Shown here piece by piece: positions 57,533 through 64,000 of a DNA stretch of 64,000 nucleotides; the stretch's first letter is position 1; each line of letters starts with the position of its first letter. The position numbers were made by a program, and so were the translations under genes. This stretch comes from Bosea sp. AS-1 (lineage in GTDB: Bacteria; Pseudomonadota; Alphaproteobacteria; Rhizobiales; Beijerinckiaceae). The stretch is taken from the NCBI RefSeq assembly GCF_002220095.1, contig NZ_CP022372.1, forward strand, positions 186,001-250,000. Reading direction: 5' to 3'. Under the pieces are notes generated by a model. The model was given only the letters and a program-made list of their open reading frames with translations, was not told the DNA's origin and did not search any database.

Positions 57533-58318
57533 CTATTTCGGCGCCAGCCGGATCGCGCCGTCGAGGCGGATTGAGGTGCCATTCAGCATGTCGTTCTCGA
57601 TGATGCCGCGAGCGAGCGCGGCGTACTCCTCGGGCTTGCCGAGGCGCGACGGGTGCGGCACCGAAACGGCGAGCGAGGCCTTGGCCTCCTCGGGCAGGCC
57701 GGCGAACATCGGCGTCTCGAACAGGCCGGGCATGATGGTGACGATACGGATGCCGAGCTGGGCCAGATCGCGCGCGATCGGCAGCGTCATGCCGGCGACG
57801 CCAGCCTTGGAGGCCGCATAGGCCGCCTGGCCGATCTGGCCGTCCTCGGCCGCGACCGACGCCGTGCAGATGATGACGCCGCGGCCGCCATCGGCCGTGA
57901 TCGGGTCCAGCCCGGCCAGTGCCGCAGCCGATTTGGCGATGATGCGAAAGGTGCCGACGAGGTTGATCGCAACGGCCTTCTCGAAGGTCGCGGTGTCGTG
58001 GGCGATCAATTCGCCCGTGTCGCGCTTCTTTGAGACGACGCGGCGACCGGGGGCGATACCCGCGCAGTTGACGATGATGCGGGCGATGCCATGGGCGGCC
58101 CGGGCCTTGGCCAGCGCTTCATCGACGGAGGCCTCGCTGGTGACGTCGCAGGCGCAGAACACGCCACCGATGTCCCTGGCGATCGCCTCGCCGCGCTCGG
58201 CGTTGAGGTCGAGCAGCGCGACCTTGACGCCCTGGCTCGCCAGCATGCGTGCAGTCGCCTCGCCGAGGCCGGATGCGCCGCCTGTGACGATGGCGGCAAG
58301 GGAGGAATCGAGTTTCAT
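57533..58318 (-). CDS. SDR-family dehydrogenase (3-hydroxyacyl-CoA dehydrogenase type)
   Basis: A 261-residue NAD(P)-dependent short-chain dehydrogenase. The cofactor motif TGGASGLGEA is at residues 12-21, NCAGI follows, and the catalytic Tyr-Lys is in YAASKAG with the Ser in TASVAAEDG. The sequence, including APGRRV and PHPSRLGKPEEYAALA near the end, resembles the 17beta-HSD10 / 3-hydroxy-2-methylbutyryl-CoA dehydrogenase group. Substrate is an inference. It is a single gene divergent from the DUF1232 gene. Confidence 0.88.
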   Translation of the reverse strand: MKLDSSLAAIVTGGASGLGEATARMLASQGVKVALLDLNAERGEAIARDIGGVFCACDVTSEASVDEALAKARAAHGIARIIVNCAGIAPGRRVVSKKRDTGELIAHDTATFEKAVAINLVGTFRIIAKSAAALAGLDPITADGGRGVIICTASVAAEDGQIGQAAYAASKAGVAGMTLPIARDLAQLGIRIVTIMPGLFETPMFAGLPEEAKASLAVSVPHPSRLGKPEEYAALARGIIENDMLNGTSIRLDGAIRLAPK

Positions 58319-58498
58319 GGCGCGTTTCCCTGACGTCCTGATTGTCGATCCGGTTTAGAGGGCGCGCGCCGCCGCTCCAAGCGGGTTTTCAGGCAGGCCC
58401 CTTGTGCAGGATTGCGGCGGGGCCATCTTTCGACATGGCGCGCCCGGACGAGGCGCGGGATCATTCGCGTCGTCGGACGCGAAAGGAATGAGACAGGA

Positions 58499-58873
58499 AT
58501 GAGCCAGGGGTTCAGCGCCCGCTTCAGCCGCGAGGAGATGGAGGCGATCCGCAAGAGCCTGCGCGACGAGGCGAAGTTCGGGACCGATTTCATGGCCCGG
58601 CTCAAGCGCGTCGCGAAGCGTATTCCCTTTGCCGAGGATCTGCTGGCGGCGTGGTTCTGCGCGCGTGATCCAGCGACGCCACGGCGCGTCCGGCTGACGC
58701 TGCTCGCAGCGCTCGGCTATTTCGTGCTGCCGATGGATGCAATCCCGGACATCATGCCGCTGATTGGCTTCACCGACGACGCGGCGGTGATCGCAGCCGC
58801 CATCGCCGCGGTGGCGGGTTCGATCAAGCCCGAGCATCGCGAGCGCGCAAAAACGGCGCTGTCCGATCTCTGA
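58499..58873 (+). CDS. DUF1232 (YkvA-like) protein
   Basis: A 124-residue protein with the DUF1232 segment VRLTLLAALGYFVLPMDAIPDIMPLIGFTDDAAVIAAAIAAV, a hydrophobic pair of helices with the conserved P-x-D-x-I-P-D pattern, suggesting membrane association. Family function is unknown. ATG 58499 is preferred; longer in-frame starts read into the 180-bp divergent promoter region. It ends 6 bases from the convergent quinone oxidoreductase stop. Confidence 0.82.
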   Translation: MSQGFSARFSREEMEAIRKSLRDEAKFGTDFMARLKRVAKRIPFAEDLLAAWFCARDPATPRRVRLTLLAALGYFVLPMDAIPDIMPLIGFTDDAAVIAAAIAAVAGSIKPEHRERAKTALSDL

Positions 58874-58879
58874 GGCTAT

Positions 58880-59854
58880 TCAGAAGGTCAGCACGACCTT
58901 GCCTTTGGCTTGGCGGTTGCCGATCAGTGCATAGGCTTCCGTCCAGCGCTCGACAGGGATCGCAGCGTGGACATGGGCGCGGATATGCCCACTGGCCGCC
59001 CACTCCAGCAGGCGCTCCATGTTGCGGCGGTGCGCGGCCGGTTCGCGGGCGACGAACTCGCCCCAGAATACCCCGCGCATGTCGCAGCCCTTCAGCAGCA
59101 GCAGATTGAGCGGGATCCTCGGAATGGTGCCGCCGGCGAAGCCGACAACGAGGTAACGCCCCTCCCAGGCCATGGAGCGCAGGGCCGGTTCGGCGAGCTC
59201 GCCGCCGACCGTATCGTAGAGCACGTCGACGCCGCGCCCCTCCGTGATGCGCTTCAGCGCAGCACGGATGTCATCGGTTCCATAGTTGGTCTCCTCCTGG
59301 GCCCCATGCTCGCGGGCGAGTGCGAGCTTGTCCGGCGAGGAGGCGCAGGCAATGACGTGAGCGCCGAGCAAGGCGCCGATCTCGACAGCGGCAAGCCCCG
59401 CGCCGCCCGAAGCGCCGAGGATCGCGAGCGTTTCTCCCGCCTTCAGCCCGGCGCGTTGGATCAGCCCGTGCATGGCCGTGCCGTAGGTGACGAAAAGGCC
59501 GGCGGCCTGCGCATCTGAAAGCTTCTCCGGGATCCGGACCAGTGCTTCGGCCGGGACCGCGACCTTTTCACGCGCGGCGCCGAAGCCGAGCCAGGCTGCG
59601 ACGCGCTCGCCCACCTGCCAGCCGGCGACGCCCTCGCCGACGGCGGCGATGGTGCCGGCGCATTCGGCCGAGGGCGAGAAGGGTAGGGCTGGCTTGGTCT
59701 GGTAGCGATTCTCGATGATCAGCGTGTCGAAAAAGTTCAGCGCCGCGGCACTGACGGCGACGACGACCTCACCCGGGCCGGGCACAGGTTCCGGCAGGTC
59801 CCGGATGACCAGTTCCTCGGCTGGGCCGTGATGTTCGCAGAGAAGGGCTTTCAT
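58880..59854 (-). CDS. NADPH:quinone oxidoreductase (zinc-independent MDR)
   Basis: A 324-residue medium-chain reductase of the QorA type. AALNFFDTLIIENRYQ and SAECAGTIAAVGEGV are in the catalytic domain; GASGGAGLAAVEIGALLGAHVIA is the NADPH loop near residues 142-165. The structural and catalytic zinc ligands of alcohol dehydrogenases are absent. ATG 59854 (MKALLCEHHGP) is the standard start. The 191-bp gap upstream holds a near-match CtrA element next to the IalB gene. Confidence 0.88.
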   Translation of the reverse strand: MKALLCEHHGPAEELVIRDLPEPVPGPGEVVVAVSAAALNFFDTLIIENRYQTKPALPFSPSAECAGTIAAVGEGVAGWQVGERVAAWLGFGAAREKVAVPAEALVRIPEKLSDAQAAGLFVTYGTAMHGLIQRAGLKAGETLAILGASGGAGLAAVEIGALLGAHVIACASSPDKLALAREHGAQEETNYGTDDIRAALKRITEGRGVDVLYDTVGGELAEPALRSMAWEGRYLVVGFAGGTIPRIPLNLLLLKGCDMRGVFWGEFVAREPAAHRRNMERLLEWAASGHIRAHVHAAIPVERWTEAYALIGNRQAKGKVVLTF

Positions 59855-60005
59855 CGCTTTTCCGTCGCCGCTTTCCCGAAGGGGAGATCGTGCCATCACG
59901 TGCTTGCCGACGTAACAGCCTGGTGCCCCAAGCTCATTCGCATTTTTGCCAGGATCGTGACACTCTATGCCGCCGCCCCGCGCGGTCCACTCCCTGAACG
60001 GGTGG

Positions 60006-60020
60006 TAAACGCGGTATTAA
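60006..60020. promoter_or_regulatory. Near-match CtrA box before the IalB-family gene
   Basis: TAAA-CGCGGTA-TTAA differs from TTAA-N7-TTAA at one base. It lies 25 bases upstream of the start at 60046. Weak by itself. Confidence 0.3.
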
Positions 60021-60045
60021 GATTTTTAGTGACTGATGGCGGTCC

Positions 60046-60648
60046 ATGATCAGCTCCTTCTTCTCCCTTCGCGACGCCGCTTTTTTCCGCTTCGCAGCTG
60101 CGCTCGGCCTGACGGCCGGGTTGCTGGGCCTGGTGACGTTGCCGGCGCAGGCCGCACCGGCCAAGCCGAAGCCCGCTGCGGCGGCTCCGGCTGCCAGCTC
60201 CGGCCAGGGGCAGGCCATGCTCCTGGAGACGGCCGGCAAGTGGCAGGCCTTCTCCTCGCAGCAAGGCCGCTCGAAGGTCTGCTATGCGCTTTCCAAGGCC
60301 GAAAGCCGTTCGCCAGCCAATCTCAAGGATGTCGAGGGGCTGCTCTTCGTCTCCAACCGTCCGGGCGAAGGCGTGCGCAACGAGATCAGCTTCGTCATGA
60401 ACTTCGACGTCAAGGAAGGCGTCGAGCATCAGGCGATCATCGGCAATGACCGCTTCGCCCTGGTGGCGAAGGGCAAGAACATGTGGCTGAAGAACCCCGC
60501 CGAAGAGCCGCGCATGCTCGATTCGCTGCGCCGCGGCTCCGGCCTTGAGATCAAGGCCACCTCCAAGCGCGGCAACGCGACCAGCGACAAATATTCGCTC
60601 TCGGGCATGACACAGGCCGTGAAGCGGGCCGAGGACGCCTGCAAGTAG
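60046..60648 (+). CDS. Invasion-associated locus B (IalB) family protein
   Basis: A 200-residue exported protein. A signal peptide ends near AQAAPA (about residue 37) and a short Pro/Ala/Lys linker follows. The folded part starts with KWQAFSSQQGRSKVCYALSKAESRSPAN, the core of the IalB family named from Bartonella, where IalB affects erythrocyte invasion; free-living rhizobia carry many copies of unknown role. Two Cys (in KVCYAL and the final DACK) may form a disulfide. It lies 113 bases before rlmN. Confidence 0.8.
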   Translation: MISSFFSLRDAAFFRFAAALGLTAGLLGLVTLPAQAAPAKPKPAAAAPAASSGQGQAMLLETAGKWQAFSSQQGRSKVCYALSKAESRSPANLKDVEGLLFVSNRPGEGVRNEISFVMNFDVKEGVEHQAIIGNDRFALVAKGKNMWLKNPAEEPRMLDSLRRGSGLEIKATSKRGNATSDKYSLSGMTQAVKRAEDACK

Positions 60649-60761
60649 GGCGGCGCGCCGCCGCAAGCCTGCCGACAGCGGTGGGATTTCCGGTTTTGTC
60701 GCGATTGTGCTAGGAAGCCGGCGAAAGCCGCCCTTCCAATGCCGGCGACGACAGAGCTCCG

Positions 60762-61991
60762 ATGACCGTGCCCGTTTCCGAAATGGCCGCCCCCGCGGCC
60801 GATATCGCTTTGCGGCGCCCCTCCCTAGTCGGGCGCACCCGCGCCGGCATGGCCGAGGCGCTGGCCGAGATCGGGGTTCCCGAGAAGGAGCGGCGCATGC
60901 GCGTCGGCCAGCTCTGGAACTGGGTCTACCATTACGGTGTGCGCGATTTCGACGCGATGACCACCATCGGCAAGGGCCTGAGAGCTCAGCTCGCCGAGCG
61001 TTTTTCGCTCGACCTGCCCGAGGTCACGGCTGAGCAAGTCTCGACCGACGGCACGCGCAAATGGCTGCTCCGGATGCCGCCAGCCGGCCCGCGCGACCGC
61101 GGCGCCGAGATCGAATGCGTCTACATCCCCGAGGTCGATCGCGGCACGCTCTGCGTCTCCAGCCAGGTCGGCTGCACCTTGACCTGCACCTTCTGTCACA
61201 CCGGTACGCAGCGCCTGGTGCGCAACCTCAAGACCGAGGAGATCGTCGCGCAACTGATGGTCGCGCGCGAACGGCTTGGCGATTTCCCGAACCGTAAGGC
61301 GCCGGACGGCGCTTTCGTTCCCAATGATGGCGGACGCTTCGTCTCAAATATCGTCTTCATGGGGATGGGCGAGCCGCTCTACAATTTCGATGGCGTGCGC
61401 GACGCCATCGACGTGATCTCCGACGACCAGGGCCTCTCGCTCGGGCGGCGGCGCATCACCGTCTCGACCTCCGGCGTGGTGCCGCAGATTGGCCCGCTCG
61501 GCGACGAGATGGGCACGATGCTGGCGATCTCGCTGCATGCGGTGCGCGACGATCTGCGCAACGAGCTGGTACCGCTCAACAAGAAATATCCGATCAAGGA
61601 CCTGCTCGAGGCTTGCCGGAACTATCCCGGCCTGTCGAACGCGAAACGCATCACCTTCGAGTACGTCATGCTGAAGGGCGTGAACGACTCGGATGCCGAG
61701 GCGCGCGAGCTGGTGCGGCTCCTCAAGGGCATCCCGGCGAAGATCAACCTGATCCCGTTCAATCCCTGGCCCGGCACGAAATACGAATGCTCTGACTGGG
61801 AGCGGATCGAACGCTTCTCCGAGATCGTTTTCCGCGCCGGATACGCCTCGCCGGTGCGAACTCCGCGCGGGCGCGACATCCTCGCCGCCTGTGGGCAGCT
61901 CAAGAGCGAGACGGAAAAGCTTTCCGCCCGAGCCCGGCTGCTGCTGGAGCAGGAAGAGGCCGGGGCAACCCCGGCCGTGGCGGCGGAGTAG
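60762..61991 (+). CDS. rlmN: 23S rRNA (adenine2503-C2)-methyltransferase
   Basis: A 409-residue radical-SAM methylase of A2503 in 23S rRNA and A37 in some tRNAs. The 4Fe-4S motif CxxxCxxC is in [12 protein letters not shown] near residues 139-150, and [11 protein letters not shown] and VSTSGVVP follow. A C-terminal conserved Cys lies in [10 protein letters not shown]. The N-terminus (about 35 residues) is Ala-rich before [14 protein letters not shown] sequence, so the start could be a little downstream. A small membrane-protein gene follows after 5 bases. Confidence 0.95.
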   Translation: MTVPVSEMAAPAADIALRRPSLVGRTRAGMAEALAEIGVPEKERRMRVGQLWNWVYHYGVRDFDAMTTIGKGLRAQLAERFSLDLPEVTAEQVSTDGTRKWLLRMPPAGPRDRGAEIECVYIPEVDRGTLCVSSQVGCTLTCTFCHTGTQRLVRNLKTEEIVAQLMVARERLGDFPNRKAPDGAFVPNDGGRFVSNIVFMGMGEPLYNFDGVRDAIDVISDDQGLSLGRRRITVSTSGVVPQIGPLGDEMGTMLAISLHAVRDDLRNELVPLNKKYPIKDLLEACRNYPGLSNAKRITFEYVMLKGVNDSDAEARELVRLLKGIPAKINLIPFNPWPGTKYECSDWERIERFSEIVFRAGYASPVRTPRGRDILAACGQLKSETEKLSARARLLLEQEEAGATPAVAAE

Positions 61992-61996
61992 CCCGT

Positions 61997-62491
61997 TTGG
62001 CACTGCGCTGGCTGCTGCTCGTTCCCTTCGCCTGCCTCGTCGCCATGGGTGCGGGGCTGTTCTTTCTGACCGCCGCCAGCGTCGCCTCGCCGGCGGTGGC
62101 GCTGCTGATCGGGGGCGGCATCGAGCGCCTGCTCGATATCGTCTTCGGGCTGGCCGAGAGCGGTGTCGATCCGACGCCCGCCGCCCAGGCGGCCTTCTCG
62201 CTGATCGGACGGCTTGGATTCGCGATCATCGTGGCGCCGGTCGTGCTGGTCGCGGTCGGCTCGGAACTGTTCCGGTTGCGCAGCGGGCTCTTCCAGAGCG
62301 GGTTGACGGGTCTGCTCGCGGCTCTTCTGCCGCTCGCGATGCTGCGGCTGGCGCGCGCGCCGAGCTCGGCCGAACTGCAGATCATCTCCGGGCTGTTCCT
62401 GGTCGGCGCGGCGACAGGGTTCGTCTACTGGCTGATCGCGGGGCGCGGGGCCGGCGGCGACAAACGCCCGGCCGACCCCGTTACGCGCTGA
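61997..62491 (+). CDS. Small integral membrane protein, unknown
   Basis: A 164-residue protein that I do not recognise. Four hydrophobic segments are visible at about 5-28, 33-50, 70-87 and 97-113, with a fifth at 128-146, and the C-terminus is charged (GRGAGGDKRPADPVTR). The start appears to be TTG 61997, with GGAG upstream, 5 bases after the rlmN stop; no in-frame ATG precedes the first helix. Cotranscription with rlmN is likely. Confidence 0.65.
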   Translation: MALRWLLLVPFACLVAMGAGLFFLTAASVASPAVALLIGGGIERLLDIVFGLAESGVDPTPAAQAAFSLIGRLGFAIIVAPVVLVAVGSELFRLRSGLFQSGLTGLLAALLPLAMLRLARAPSSAELQIISGLFLVGAATGFVYWLIAGRGAGGDKRPADPVTR

Positions 62492-62494
62492 TCT

Positions 62495-63187
62495 TCAGAG
62501 GCCGAGCACCTTGCGGAGTTCTGCCTTGGCGGCGGCGAACTCGGTCTGGAAATCCTGTTGTTCCATGATCCGTGCGGCGATGACCGAGCCGGCGATGCGG
62601 CCGGCTTCGATGTCCGAGCGGTAATGGATGCCGCCGATAATGCGGTTCTCACCGTAGAACCAGGCGCGATCCATGATCGCGGCGCGCTTCTCCGGCACCA
62701 TGTTCGACAGCACGATGCCCATCAACGTGCCGACCGTGGTGTGGCCGGAAGGGTAGGCGCCGGAGTTGGACATCTTCACCGCCGGCTTGACCAGGGGGCT
62801 GAGCTGGTGTGGGCGCGGGCGCTTCCACGAATCCTTGGCCGGGTCGACGACGGCGCCCTCTGTCGCGACGATGCGGTCGAAGAAGGACGAGAAGACCGGC
62901 AAGGCTTCCGGTTTGAAGGCCGGGCCCATTACATCGGCGAAGCGCCAGACATTCTCCTCGGCATCGGCCTTTGCCTTGGCTTCCATCTCCGAGGTGCGGG
63001 TGACCTGGAGCGTCAGTACCTCGCCGAGCTCGGCCTTGGTCTGTGCCGAATCATCGGCCGGCGGCGGCTTGAGGAAAGCCTGGAGGTCGACGGATTTGGC
63101 GGTGGTGAACGGCGCAGCGTCCTCGGCTTGAGCGGGCGAGAAGGCGAGCGTGACGGCAGTCAGAAGAGCGAGGGCAAGATGGCGCAT
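62495..63187 (-). CDS. Class A nonspecific acid phosphatase (PAP2 superfamily)
   Basis: A 230-residue periplasmic phosphatase. A signal peptide covers residues 1-21 (ending AQA). The three PAP2/vanadium-peroxidase motifs are KRPRPHQ, SGAYPSGHTT and GGIHYRSDIEAGR, giving Lys, Arg, two His and Asp of the active site; the SGAYPSGHT form is typical of PhoC/PhoN class A enzymes. It ends 3 bases from the convergent membrane-protein gene. Confidence 0.9.
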   Translation of the reverse strand: MRHLALALLTAVTLAFSPAQAEDAAPFTTAKSVDLQAFLKPPPADDSAQTKAELGEVLTLQVTRTSEMEAKAKADAEENVWRFADVMGPAFKPEALPVFSSFFDRIVATEGAVVDPAKDSWKRPRPHQLSPLVKPAVKMSNSGAYPSGHTTVGTLMGIVLSNMVPEKRAAIMDRAWFYGENRIIGGIHYRSDIEAGRIAGSVIAARIMEQQDFQTEFAAAKAELRKVLGL

Positions 63188-63250
63188 GGTTGCGGTTCCC
63201 GGTTGGCCGGGGAGGGACGCGCCCGCAACATGACAGCGTGATGAAGCCGG

Positions 63251-64000
63251 TCAGTCCCCGATCGCGACACCCTCCCGCCTTCCGTCGGCTCCACCGAGGA
63301 AGCCTTCCGGTGTCTTGACGATCACCTGCGTCCCGGAGGTCATTTCCATGAGCTGGACCTTGTGACCCTTGGCCTCGAGCGCGGCCTTCCAACCTTCCAC
63401 CTCAGTGCCCGCTTCAAGCTCGGTCGGGCCGTTGCGGCTGCCAAAATTGCCGAAATCCGCGGCTTGCTGCGGGTCCATGCGCCAGTCGAGCAGGGCGACC
63501 AGCGTTTTGGCGACGAATTCGATGATCTGGCTGCCGCCGGGCGAGCCCGCCACCGCGTAAAGCCGCCCGAAGGCGTCGAAGACAAGGGTCGGTGCCATGG
63601 AGGAGCGCGGGCGTTTGCCGGGCTCGACCCGGTTGGCGACCGGTTTGCCGTCCTCTTCCGGCGCGAAGTTGAAGTCGGTCAACTCGTTGTTGAGCAGGAA
63701 GCCCGCCTTCGTCATCAGGTGGGAGCCGAATCCGCCCTCGATCGTCGTCGTCATGGCGACGGCGTTGCCCTGCGCATCGACGACCGAAATGTGGCTGGTG
63801 CCATGCTCGACCCCGTCGGAGGGTGCGAGCAATCCGGCACGCCGATGGGGCGGATCGCCCGCTTGAGCCTTGCCCATCGAGCGCTCGGGGCTGATCAGGC
63901 CGGCGCGGGAGCGGATGTAGTCGCGGTCGATCAGGCCGCGCACCGGCACGGCGAAGAAGGCGGGGTCGCCGAGATAGAGATTGCGGTCGGCAAAGGCGAG
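63251..64000 (-). CDS. ggt: Gamma-glutamyltransferase, 3' part (runs off the window)
   Basis: The last 249 residues of a periplasmic Ntn-hydrolase that transfers or hydrolyses gamma-glutamyl groups from glutathione; the gene continues past base 64000. The autocleavage site and nucleophilic Thr are in VEHGTSHISVVD; DAQGNAVAMTTTIEGGFGSH, LNNELTDFNFAP and GSPGGSQII line the active site of the small subunit. The visible upstream residues (DRNLYLGDPAFFAVPV) belong to the large-subunit end. It is 63 bases downstream of the acid phosphatase start on the same strand. Confidence 0.93.
   Translation of the reverse strand, partial: LAFADRNLYLGDPAFFAVPVRGLIDRDYIRSRAGLISPERSMGKAQAGDPPHRRAGLLAPSDGVEHGTSHISVVDAQGNAVAMTTTIEGGFGSHLMTKAGFLLNNELTDFNFAPEEDGKPVANRVEPGKRPRSSMAPTLVFDAFGRLYAVAGSPGGSQIIEFVAKTLVALLDWRMDPQQAADFGNFGSRNGPTELEAGTEVEGWKAALEAKGHKVQLMEMTSGTQVIVKTPEGFLGGADGRREGVAIGD

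Overview
The window is chromosomal DNA from a GC-rich alphaproteobacterium. Gene content and order point to Hyphomicrobiales (Rhizobiales), possibly near Bosea or Methylobacterium; the genus is a guess. Supporting signs are the block dnaQ-coaE-aroE-maf-ppsR / hemE-hemJ-rho / mnmE-mnmG-rsmG-parA-parB, a 1613-residue NAD-glutamate dehydrogenase, CenR- and IalB-type proteins, CtrA boxes and GANTC (CcrM-type) sites. I see no rRNA, tRNA, insertion sequence, prophage or CRISPR array. Nearly everything is core housekeeping DNA with dense, often 4-bp-overlapping genes.

The centre of interest is a probable chromosomal replication origin in the 422-bp gap between ppsR and hemE (10021-10442). It holds a perfect DnaA box plus several weaker ones, a perfect CtrA box, a parS-like palindrome and a cluster of GANTC sites. 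Genes to its left are mostly on the minus strand and genes to its right, up to parB, mostly on the plus strand, as expected if forks leave from here. A perfect parS lies 8.5 kb to the right inside the start of rsmG, just before parA-parB. A third, variant parS-like site is near 34.7 kb, and a second perfect CtrA box sits in front of ftsK.

Layout. 1-10 kb: flavoprotein, sugar/nucleoside kinase, XRE regulator, Smr, MltA, Tim44-like protein, SecB, TerC, then the minus-strand dnaQ-coaE-aroE-maf-ppsR block. 10-21 kb: oriC, haem genes (hemE, hemJ), rho, a head-on DUF255 thioredoxin-like protein, tRNA/rRNA modification genes and the partition operon. 21-34 kb: holA-lptE-leuS, PLP homeostasis protein, L,D-transpeptidase, CenR-type response regulator with a cyclic-nucleotide domain protein, EamA transporter, exonuclease III, LolA, FtsK. 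34-47 kb: glnK-amtB nitrogen operon, thioesterase, ubiquinone hydroxylase, Trm112, giant glutamate dehydrogenase, AhpD-like protein, a candidate structured RNA, DUF2794, GNAT, Bax-inhibitor-1 family protein. 47-64 kb: FtsX-type ABC exporter divergent from an arylesterase, aldo/keto reductase, ThpR, PhhB, RluA family, ftsY-yciB, a Xre-RES toxin-antitoxin pair with a clear operator, a YwqK-like small protein, SDR, DUF1232, quinone oxidoreductase, IalB family, rlmN, class A acid phosphatase and the 3' part of a gamma-glutamyltransferase.

No large uncharacterised multi-gene system is visible. The least explained element is a possible structured RNA on the minus strand at 44850-45000, with a 20-bp bulged stem, a loop carrying two C6 runs and its own intrinsic terminator, in a gap that has no minus-strand gene.
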